A program made the translations under genes and the position numbers. A stretch of DNA of 11,048 bases from positions 1 to 11,048 of the forward strand of contig JBGVPD010000026.1 in the NCBI GenBank assembly GCA_045126815.1, in the 5' to 3' direction. This document shows, one piece after another, positions 5,894 to 11,048 of this stretch (within the stretch, counting starts at the first letter, position 1; each line of letters opens with the position of its first letter). This stretch comes from RGIG1995 sp045126815 (GTDB lineage: Bacteria; Bacillota; Clostridia; Oscillospirales; CAG-272). The notes under the pieces were generated by a model. It was not told the origin of the DNA, searched no databases, and saw nothing but the letters and a program-made list of their open reading frames with translations.

Positions 5894-6886
5894 TCATTCA
5901 TCAATTTGTTTACGTATGTTATCGTAACTTCTTTTAAGCGCCGCTTCAAAGAATTCGTCTGTATCAAAGCTTGATTTCAAATCGTTGTTTTCGGTTTTAT
6001 TATTGGCTTTTTTGTGTTCTATATCGGCATTTTTAGCCTCATCAAGCGATTTTATGCCGTTTAAGAACCAGTTTTCCATAATTTTTCCGGCATAGGAGAG
6101 GGAGGCTTTTCCGATGGAATCGACCGTCAATTCATAGGCGTATTCGATCATTTCAAGTGAAAAAGAATAAGTATCGGTCCATTTCTCGATAAGGGCTTCT
6201 TCTTTTTTGGTAAATGCTCTTGCGCCAAGGCCGAAGATACGGCGAATGTTACCCGAAACACTTTCGAAAGCTTCTTTGTTTTTTAGGTATTCTTGGAGTT
6301 TTTCGTCGGTGTCAACTCCTTCGTTATAGAGGTTAAACGCCGTTTTTTCTATGTAGTGAACAGTGGTTTTGTTTTTTCTTTTGCAGTAGTTATAAACAGA
6401 TAAGATGTATTCGCACGAAAGACCGAGGTAGTCGTAGAGAGAAATAATTTTGTTGATCTCGTGAGGGTTAAATATCTTACCTGCGATATTTTGACATTCG
6501 TCAATTAAAAGTTTTATATCGGGGTTGTCATTAAACAGTTTGTCGATTTCTTCACCTGAATAGGTGGGAATATCGTTTTTTTGCAGAGCTTGTTTTGTTT
6601 TTTCACCGGTTGAAGAGGGGGGGCTAACCTGTTTTTTATCACCCGAAGAAATAGTTAAAACTTCGGCACCTCTCCAGAATTGAAGTGCGATGATAATATC
6701 TGTCAGATCATATCCCGAAATTTCTTGTACGTCGTTTTCGGAAAAATTACCCTTTTCGGAGGAAATAATGGCGGAGTAGAGCAAAACTTTTATTTCAAGC
6801 TCGGACGCGCCTTTTATTTTATTTGACAGTTGTTCTTTGGGCAGAGTAAGTAGTTCTCTGTTGTCGTTTAAAAATTCAAATAACAT
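5894..6886 (-). CDS. DnaD-domain primosome protein
   Basis: A 330-residue protein with two DnaD/DnaB-type helical repeats. The first is at about 116-192 (EIDKLFNDNPDIKLLIDECQ through YIEKTAFNLYNEGVDT). The second, at about 213-285, ends in YAGKIMENWFLNGI, which contains the YxxxIxxxW signature linked to DNA binding. Residues 1-80 look like a winged-helix oligomerisation region, residues 80-112 a polar linker, and the C-terminus is acidic and lysine-rich. Family members in Bacillus (DnaD, DnaB) remodel origin DNA and help bring in the helicase with its loader, which is encoded next. Translation is coupled to rex: the rex stop codon lies 2 bp before this ATG, and the end of rex (AAGGAT, bases just before TAA) serves as the ribosome-binding site. 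Which Bacillus protein it replaces is unclear. Confidence 0.88.
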   Translation of the reverse strand: MLFEFLNDNRELLTLPKEQLSNKIKGASELEIKVLLYSAIISSEKGNFSENDVQEISGYDLTDIIIALQFWRGAEVLTISSGDKKQVSPPSSTGEKTKQALQKNDIPTYSGEEIDKLFNDNPDIKLLIDECQNIAGKIFNPHEINKIISLYDYLGLSCEYILSVYNYCKRKNKTTVHYIEKTAFNLYNEGVDTDEKLQEYLKNKEAFESVSGNIRRIFGLGARAFTKKEEALIEKWTDTYSFSLEMIEYAYELTVDSIGKASLSYAGKIMENWFLNGIKSLDEAKNADIEHKKANNKTENNDLKSSFDTDEFFEAALKRSYDNIRKQIDE

Positions 6887-6888
6887 AT

Positions 6889-7524
6889 TTAATCCTTATC
6901 GTTTTGACTGATCTCATAACATAAAGTCATAAGAGAATCGTCGATCCAAATATTTTTGACCGGAATATCAAGCTCGAGCTTGATATCGGAGAAATTCCAT
7001 ACACCTTTAATTTCAAGATTTTTGATTATTTCAACTGCTTCTTTTGTGAAATTAACGTCGGTTGCAAGAACGATAATGTCAATTTTGTTCGTTTTGCAGT
7101 ATTCTTCAAAGGCTTTTAATTCTTTTTCGGTAGTTGAAGTAAAGGTTTTTTTGAGAGCCACGCCTTGTTTAATAAATACGGGACGGGATGTTAACATGGT
7201 GATCATTTCATCTGTTCCGAAAATAACGGCGGAAAACTCGTCTCTGACACACGCGATATCAAGCATCAACGTGTAGAGGGAGTTAACGTCATAGCCGTAA
7301 CCCTTTAACCCCGAAGCGCCGAAAGATGCAAGATCCTGACGGACTTGTGACGAGTGGAGCTTCATCATTTCTGCAAGAACGGGAGAAGATACTCTGTAAA
7401 TATTATTTTCAAGAAGCTGTCTTAACGTTCTTAGATAATAGGGCAGTCTCAGTGTTGCCGATTTCGAAACTGAGGAAGTATTATTAAATTTTTTGACGTT
7501 ATTATTTTTCTTTTGGTTTGCCAC
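6889..7524 (-). CDS. rex: Rex-family transcriptional regulator with a degenerate NAD(H) motif
   Basis: A 211-residue protein. Residues 19-80 form the Rex winged-helix domain, with the well-kept stretch SSQVRQDLASFGASGLKGYGYDV at 58-80. The C-terminal Rossmann part ends with GVWNFSDIKLEL...VKNIWIDDSL, which fits the Rex ending. However, the cofactor-binding glycine-rich loop (GAGNLG in typical Rex) reads GTDEMI at 103-108, and the following strand lacks the usual FDxDPxxxG element. Canonical Rex represses fermentation and respiration genes until NADH rises; this one may not sense NADH in the usual way. The start is a GTG with GAGGA about 9 bases upstream. Five DnaA-box-like sites lie in the 180 bp upstream, and the DnaD-domain gene follows with translational coupling. 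Confidence 0.85.
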   Translation of the reverse strand: MANQKKNNNVKKFNNTSSVSKSATLRLPYYLRTLRQLLENNIYRVSSPVLAEMMKLHSSQVRQDLASFGASGLKGYGYDVNSLYTLMLDIACVRDEFSAVIFGTDEMITMLTSRPVFIKQGVALKKTFTSTTEKELKAFEEYCKTNKIDIIVLATDVNFTKEAVEIIKNLEIKGVWNFSDIKLELDIPVKNIWIDDSLMTLCYEISQNDKD

Positions 7525-7551
7525 GAAATTAGTTCCTCGTAAAAAATTAAG

Positions 7552-7689
7552 TTTTCCACATATAAAACGTGTTACTTTTCCACAAAACTAACACATTTTT
7601 CCACAAATCTCCCTATAACGAGACGATTTTATGCGCTTTTTTGAGTTCATAAAAAGTTTACTAACAGAGTTTTCCACAGGTGTGGAAAA
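7552..7689. promoter_or_regulatory. Cluster of five DnaA-box-like sites
   Basis: The 9-mer TTTTCCACA occurs on the plus strand at 7552-7560, 7576-7584, 7597-7605 and 7670-7678, and on the minus strand at 7681-7689. It differs from the standard DnaA box TTATCCACA by one base. Five identical copies in 138 bp of intergenic DNA are far beyond chance. They fill most of the gap between tsaD and rex, upstream of the rex-DnaD-helicase-loader unit. No clear promoter for rex could be picked out among them. The intergenic span 7525-7706 holds no open frame. Confidence 0.65.
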
Positions 7690-7690
7690 C
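7669..7690. repeat. Palindrome after tsaD
   Basis: Two ten-base arms, GTTTTCCACA and its complement, are separated by GG, making an inverted pair of the DnaA-box-like sites. It lies 17 bp past the tsaD stop codon. As minus-strand RNA it could form a 9-bp stem, but no T-run follows on that strand; a TTTTT run lies on the plus side, where no gene ends. It is therefore a doubtful terminator for tsaD. Confidence 0.5.
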
Positions 7691-7706
7691 TTTTTGTTTG
7701 ATAATT

Positions 7707-8714
7707 TTAAGGTCTTGCGACGGCGTTAAGGTCTGTGTCGGCAATATTTCCCTCTAAAAATTCGTAATATCCCTGCACTGCGATCATAGCGGCATTGTCT
7801 CCGCAATACTTCATACTCGGAATAGCGAGAGTAATATTTTCTTTTTCTGCAAATGCCGCTAATCCCTTTCTCAAGTGAGAGTTTGCGGCAACTCCGCCTG
7901 CAACCACAAGCGTTTTCGCTCCCGTTAAATGTATTGCTTTTTCAAGCTTTGCAATAATTGACTCAACTATCGTTTTTGTAAGGGATGAAGCTACGTCTTC
8001 TTTGCAAATTTCTTCGCCTTTTTGGCTTACGTTGTGCAAATAGTTTATAGTAGCGGTCTTAAGTCCTGAGAAAGAATAGTCAAGCGTATCGTCAAGTACC
8101 GCTGCAGAGGGGAGTTTGATTGCTTTTTTGTTACCCAAAGAGGCGAGCTTGTCCATTTCGGCGCCGCCGGGGTAGGGGATTCCCATAACTCTGGCAATTT
8201 TATCAAAACATTCACCCACAGCATCGTCTCTCGTTCTGCCGATAGTTTCAAAATCGGTATAACTTTTTACGTTTATAATTGACGTATGCCCACCCGATGC
8301 CGCAAGTGCAAGGAAGGGTGGTTTGATGTCGTTTTCTATATATGCCGCGGCGATATGTCCTTTTATATGGTTGACGGGTATTAACGGTTTGTTGTTTGCA
8401 AAGGCAAGTCCTTTTGCAAAGTTAACGCCTGTAAGGAGTGCGCCGATAAGACCGGGGGCATAGCTGACAGCGATAGCATCTATTTCTTTAAGCGTCGTAT
8501 TTGCGTTATCCAATGCTTCGTAGGTTATTTTTGACAGAGCTTCCGCGTGTGCGCGACTTGCTATTTCGGGAACGACTCCGCCGTAGAGCGCGTGAATGTT
8601 TATCTGACTTGCGATTATTGATGATCTTATTTCGATTTTATTTGTTTCTCTGTCGATATAGGCTACCGATGCGGCGGTTTCGTCGCACGAGCTTTCAATA
8701 GCTAAAATCAGCAT
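7707..8714 (-). CDS. tsaD: tRNA N6-threonylcarbamoyladenosine transferase TsaD
   Basis: A 335-residue protein of normal length for the TsaD/Kae1/Gcp family. It is the subunit that, with TsaB and TsaE, transfers threonylcarbamoyl to A37 of ANN-decoding tRNAs in the cytoplasm. Seen are the ASKHA-type N-terminus ILAIESSCDETAASV (3-17), GGVVPEIASRAHAE (45-58), the metal-binding HIKGH (H116 and H120), ASGGHT (139-144), GECFDKIARVMGIPYPGG (167-184), and near the C-terminus VAGGVAANSHLR and CGDNAAMIA. AAAGGA lies 8 bases before the ATG. It follows rimI by 20 bp, so the two are co-transcribed. Confidence 0.97.
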   Translation of the reverse strand: MLILAIESSCDETAASVAYIDRETNKIEIRSSIIASQINIHALYGGVVPEIASRAHAEALSKITYEALDNANTTLKEIDAIAVSYAPGLIGALLTGVNFAKGLAFANNKPLIPVNHIKGHIAAAYIENDIKPPFLALAASGGHTSIINVKSYTDFETIGRTRDDAVGECFDKIARVMGIPYPGGAEMDKLASLGNKKAIKLPSAAVLDDTLDYSFSGLKTATINYLHNVSQKGEEICKEDVASSLTKTIVESIIAKLEKAIHLTGAKTLVVAGGVAANSHLRKGLAAFAEKENITLAIPSMKYCGDNAAMIAVQGYYEFLEGNIADTDLNAVARP

Positions 8715-8734
8715 TTTACTGTCCTTTCGAGGAG

Positions 8735-9181
8735 TTATAATATTTTTTCCATAATAATTCCGTCCTCGCGCGGCGAAGAGTAGTAGTTTTTTCTTACACC
8801 GGTGGGAAGAAATCCGTTTTTTAGGTATAAACTTCGGGCAGAAACGTTTGACTCGCGTACCTCGAGAGAGATGCGGGTAACTTCTTTATCCTTTAAGTAT
8901 TCAAACATTTTGTCGAGCAAGATCTGACCCAGCCCTTGTTTGCGGTAGTCGGGATGTACTGCAACGTTAAGCAGTTCTCCGTCTTCAAATATATGAAATA
9001 TACAGATGTAGCCGACAACTTTTCCGTTTAATATAGCGGTAAAGTATTTTTGCGTATTTTCGTTTGCCATACCCTCGGCAAAACTTTGTTTAGACCAGGG
9101 GGTAGAAAAACATTTAGCTTCAATTTCGGCAATTTCATCAAGGTGGTTAAGTTCGGTTGGTATGACCGTTATATCACTCAT
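8735..9181 (-). CDS. rimI: GNAT acetyltransferase, RimI family
   Basis: A GNAT-fold protein of 148 residues from the ATG at 9181 (MSDITVIP). An upstream in-frame GTG at 9190 would add three residues but has no better ribosome-binding site. Landmarks are the N-terminal EIAEIEAKCFSTPWSKQSF, the strand YICIFHIFEDGELLNVAVHPDYRKQGLGQILLD holding the acetyl-CoA pyrophosphate loop RKQGLG, and the late LEVRESNVSARSLYLKNGF typical of RimI. RimI acetylates the N-terminus of ribosomal protein S18 in E. coli; in many bacteria the gene is next to tsaB/tsaD, as here. The ATG at 9181 overlaps the stop region of the preceding phosphatase gene, which points to translational coupling. Confidence 0.92.
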   Translation of the reverse strand: MSDITVIPTELNHLDEIAEIEAKCFSTPWSKQSFAEGMANENTQKYFTAILNGKVVGYICIFHIFEDGELLNVAVHPDYRKQGLGQILLDKMFEYLKDKEVTRISLEVRESNVSARSLYLKNGFLPTGVRKNYYSSPREDGIIMEKIL

Positions 9182-9674
9182 TTTCTTCACCGCTGTCTGT
9201 AAGTGTAAACATTGATTTGATGCAGTCGGTTATTTCGCTGAGACATTTATCGTATGTTTCTTGTGACTGCGAAAAGGGGTCTGTTATGTTTTTTTCGAAA
9301 CAGGTTACCTTTGACGCGCAAAGAGGGAATGACTGCATGATCATCATAGCGTGTCCTGCGCCTACCCCGACGATAATGTCGCACGTATCCATTATTCCCA
9401 TATCAAGCTGACGGGCGATGTGTTGGTTATAGTTATTATCAGCAGAAGACTGAATACCCGATTTCTCCAACGCCTCTTTAGCTTTGGGATTAATGGGCGC
9501 GCCTTTGTCAGCCATGATACCTGCCGACTCGGCAATATAACTTCCTTTGCCGAGGTGGTTAAGTACTGCGGCAGCCATAGGACTTCTGCAAGTATTACCT
9601 GTGCAAACAAAACATACCCTTGTCGGAGTGATATCGTTTGTTTTTTCAATTTTAATTTCTTGTGTTGTTGTCAT
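9174..9674 (-). CDS. Low-molecular-weight CX5R phosphatase (YwlE-like, possible protein-arginine phosphatase)
   Basis: A 166-residue protein with the P-loop CTGNTCRSPMA: catalytic C24, R30, and the general-acid aspartate in DPF (D132). Low-molecular-weight tyrosine phosphatases usually read CxGNICRSP. A threonine in the place of the isoleucine (here T28) is the feature that gives Bacillus YwlE its preference for phospho-arginine, so arginine phosphatase activity is plausible but inferred. There is a 17-residue N-terminal extension before the first core strand. ArsC-type arsenate reductase is another relative but is less likely: no redox cysteine pair is evident at the C-terminus, although C144 and C151 exist. 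AAGG about 9 bases before the ATG supports the start. A promoter is seen at 9723-9751, and the rimI start overlaps the end. Confidence 0.82.
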   Translation of the reverse strand: MTTTQEIKIEKTNDITPTRVCFVCTGNTCRSPMAAAVLNHLGKGSYIAESAGIMADKGAPINPKAKEALEKSGIQSSADNNYNQHIARQLDMGIMDTCDIIVGVGAGHAMMIMQSFPLCASKVTCFEKNITDPFSQSQETYDKCLSEITDCIKSMFTLTDSGEENE

Positions 9675-9722
9675 TTTATTTAACCTTGTTTTTTTGAGGG
9701 CTTTAATGAGCCGTACGTGCCC

Positions 9723-9751
9723 TATATATAATAAGGAAGGAAATTTATCAA
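9723..9751 (-). promoter_or_regulatory. Possible promoter for the phosphatase-rimI-tsaD genes
   Basis: On the minus strand, -35 TTGATA (9751-9746), a 17-bp spacer and -10 TATATA (9728-9723). It lies in the 90-bp gap after the dCMP deaminase gene, about 49 bases before the phosphatase ATG. Confidence 0.45.
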
Positions 9752-9764
9752 AACCTGCCGTAGA

Positions 9765-10253
9765 TCAATAACCGAAAACGCCCGAAAGACTGTCGTCGTC
9801 TTCGATCCAGTCGTTAACGTTTATTGTGCGGTATTCCTCTTTTGTGTCTCTAACGACAACTTTTTCAATTCCTGCGTTGATCACCATTCTTTTGCACATA
9901 CTGCAGCAGGTGGTGCCGCCCAACAGTTCGTGTGTGTCGGGAGATATACAAGCGAGGTAAAGTGTAGCGCCTAACGTCTGTTCTCTTGATGCCGCAATAA
10001 TGGCGTTGGCTTCGGCGTGTACCGAACGGCAAAGCTCGTAACGTTCACCACGAGGAATATTAAGTTTTTCTCTGTAGCAGTATTTAAGGTCGCAACAGTT
10101 TTTTCTGCCTCTGGGAGCACCCGCGTAACCGGTAGAAACGATGGTGTCGTTTTTTACGATAATGGCGCCAAAGAGACGGCGAAGACACGTTCCCCTTTCG
10201 GCAACGGTTTGTGCTATGTCAAGATAGTAGTTGTCTTTAGATACGCGTTCCAT
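9765..10253 (-). CDS. comEB: dCMP deaminase (ComEB-like)
   Basis: A 162-residue zinc-dependent deaminase converting dCMP to dUMP, the substrate of thymidylate synthesis. The catalytic site is visible as SVHAEANAI (H79, E81) with the other zinc cysteines in CCSMCKRMVINAGI (C117, C120). A second cysteine group, NCCDLKYC (C53, C54, C59) and ELC (C75), matches clostridial dCMP deaminases, which carry an extra zinc or regulatory site. The proline that usually precedes the first zinc cysteine is here a cysteine (C116). A loop of about ten residues (ISPDTHELLGG) is inserted between the preceding strand and the zinc motif. AGGAG precedes the ATG by 7 bases. It follows the conserved hypothetical gene by 31 bp. 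Confidence 0.9.
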   Translation of the reverse strand: MERVSKDNYYLDIAQTVAERGTCLRRLFGAIIVKNDTIVSTGYAGAPRGRKNCCDLKYCYREKLNIPRGERYELCRSVHAEANAIIAASREQTLGATLYLACISPDTHELLGGTTCCSMCKRMVINAGIEKVVVRDTKEEYRTINVNDWIEDDDSLSGVFGY

Positions 10254-10284
10254 AATAGATCTCCTATGTATATTAAGAATAGTG

Positions 10285-10617
10285 TTATCTGTAATATTTG
10301 TAGTAGCAAATAACGGTTCGGTAAATGCCGCCGTGCTCGAGGTCAGGCCCTGAGAGGATCACACCTTCGAGGCTCATAAGCTCTGAGGCAGTCATTTCTG
10401 AAACCAAAACTCTGAATTTTTCTACACCGTCTGAAAGAACGATAAGTTCACCGTTGCGGACGGCAATACAACCGTCGTGCCCGATAACGATATCTTGATC
10501 GTTTTCTCTTTCGGTTACATATCTTATATGACGGCCGTTCATTCTCTCAGCCATTTCTTGCTTGAAACGCAAACTGCCTTCTTTGGGTTTTGTAAGTCTT
10601 TTAAATAGTTTTAACAT
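10285..10617 (-). CDS. Conserved-type hypothetical protein, first gene of the leftward block
   Basis: A 110-residue protein I cannot assign. It begins with a basic stretch (MLKLFKRLTKPKEGSLRFKQ). Then come alternating short strands with turns (HIRYVTERENDQDIVIGHDG, CIAVRNGELIVLSDG), a helix (SEMTASELMSLEG) and a tyrosine-rich end (YYKYYR). There is no signal peptide or membrane segment. The regular beta pattern with acidic and glycine turns resembles a small barrel or sandwich, but that is only an impression. A GGTGGA sequence lies 6 bases before the ATG, and a promoter is seen at 10663-10692. Its place just before the dCMP deaminase gene suggests co-transcription. Confidence 0.75.
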   Translation of the reverse strand: MLKLFKRLTKPKEGSLRFKQEMAERMNGRHIRYVTERENDQDIVIGHDGCIAVRNGELIVLSDGVEKFRVLVSEMTASELMSLEGVILSGPDLEHGGIYRTVICYYKYYR

Positions 10618-10662
10618 ATATCCACCAAGACCATATTAAAAATAATCATAATATATCAACAT

Positions 10663-10692
10663 ATTATAACATAAAAGGGGGGACATTTACAA
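10663..10692 (-). promoter_or_regulatory. Promoter of the hypothetical-dCMP deaminase unit
   Basis: On the minus strand, -35 TTGTAA (10692-10687), an 18-bp spacer and -10 TATAAT (10668-10663) preceded by TGT, an extended -10. Start near 10656, about 40 bases before the ATG at 10617. The remaining intergenic DNA from 10693 to 10821 is AT-rich and shows no open frame or RNA gene. Confidence 0.65.
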
Positions 10693-10821
10693 GGGGTTCT
10701 TTCATATTTTATAATAAAGGGCGGATTAATAAATAAATAAAAAAGAAGAAAAAATGAAAAGTCGAGAAAACAGCGTGATATGCTGATGAATGAGCTGGTG
10801 ATAAAAATATATTGAAATTAG

Positions 10822-10851
10822 TTGTATAAAATTACCACAAAAGGTTATAAT
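10822..10851 (+). promoter_or_regulatory. Upstream rRNA-operon promoter P1
   Basis: -35 TTGTAT (10822-10827), an 18-bp spacer and -10 TATAAT (10846-10851), pointing toward the rRNA leader. Weaker than P2 because of the -35 and the spacer. Confidence 0.5.
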
Positions 10852-10868
10852 AAAAAGCGAGGAAATGA

Positions 10869-10880
10869 GTGAATATTCAC
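10869..10880. promoter_or_regulatory. 12-bp perfect palindrome between the two rRNA promoters
   Basis: GTGAATATTCAC reads the same on both strands. It lies just after the likely P1 start and 37 bp before the P2 -35, a suitable place for a regulator. It resembles a Rex operator with two central bases missing, so it is not a proper Rex site. Confidence 0.35.
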
Positions 10881-10917
10881 AAACTCAAAAAAAATAAAAA
10901 TTTTTTTAAAAAAGGTA

Positions 10918-10946
10918 TTGACAATGGAGAAATAAGGTGATATAAT
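10918..10946 (+). promoter_or_regulatory. Main rRNA-operon promoter P2
   Basis: A fully consensus promoter: TTGACA (10918-10923), a 17-bp spacer and TATAAT (10941-10946) with TGA directly before it (extended -10). It is preceded by an A/T-tract region (about 10886-10914) of the kind that acts as an UP element. Start expected near 10953. Confidence 0.9.
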
Positions 10947-10952
10947 GGTCAA

Positions 10953-11048
10953 GCTGTCGCGGTAAGAGCGGTAGCGAGACGGTCCTTGAAAATTGAACAA
11001 CGAGAGAAAGTACAAAGCACAAAGTATGGAAACAGAAAGTGTAGAAGA
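10953..11048 (+). ncRNA. 5' leader of an rRNA operon (partial; 16S begins beyond the edge)
   Basis: Downstream of P2, the stretch at about 10981-11002 reads GGTCCTTGAAAATTGAACAA, which matches the boxA-like antitermination segment of Firmicutes rRNA leaders (TTTGAAAACTGAAC type). No 16S 5' sequence is reached by 11048. The rest is purine-rich leader typical of the region processed by RNase III. Confidence 0.75.

Noticed and set aside
10618..10821. Search for a tRNA or small gene in the divergent intergenic region
   Set aside because: AT-rich sequence with promoters only; no cloverleaf, no CCA-type end and no open frame with a ribosome-binding site was seen.

Overview
The window looks like chromosomal DNA of a low-to-mid GC member of the Bacillota, most likely an uncultured gut-type Clostridia. 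The basis is the DnaD-domain protein plus DnaI-type helicase loader, Rex, a clostridial-style dCMP deaminase, AGGAG ribosome-binding sites and strong consensus sigma-A promoters. No species can be named from the sequence alone.

Layout. (1) Positions 1-449 hold the 3' end of a plus-strand gene that starts outside the window and resembles the C-terminal part of a large prophage or conjugative-element protein. (2) Positions 412-1890 form a compact island. Two long, imperfect copies of one non-coding repeat lie in inverted orientation (412-784 and 1564-1890) around a 779-bp AT-rich core. The core holds two divergent small genes: a 63-residue Arc-type ribbon-helix-helix protein and a 109-residue SLOG-fold nucleotide-binding protein, with a shared palindrome-studded promoter. 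Both repeat copies fold into the same series of hairpins. In two of these the loops are kept while the stems differ by compensating changes, which points to a selected RNA (or single-stranded DNA) structure. This island is the most novel part of the window. (3) Positions 1891-2040 hold a run of hairpins, including two good intrinsic terminators for leftward transcription. (4) Positions 2072-10617 are a housekeeping block read leftward. In transcription order it holds a conserved hypothetical, dCMP deaminase, a CX5R phosphatase of YwlE type, RimI, TsaD, Rex, a DnaD-domain protein, the DnaI/DnaC-like helicase loader, AsnRS and a PLP aminotransferase. Internal promoters split it into several units. 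(5) Positions 10618-11048 are a divergent regulatory region. A leftward promoter serves the housekeeping block, and two rightward promoters plus an rRNA-type leader show that an rRNA operon begins just beyond the right edge.

How the genes work together. Rex, the DnaD-domain protein and the helicase loader form a tight unit: translational coupling joins rex to the DnaD-domain gene, and there are 35 bp before the loader. A cluster of five identical DnaA-box-like 9-mers (TTTTCCACA) lies just upstream, so replication-initiation genes sit under what looks like a DnaA-responsive region. TsaD and RimI share a tRNA-modification and protein-acetylation neighbourhood common in bacteria. AsnRS and the aminotransferase form a two-gene unit with its own promoter and terminator.

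Limits. All motifs, alignments and spacings were read by eye. Protein families were assigned from remembered motifs, without database searches.
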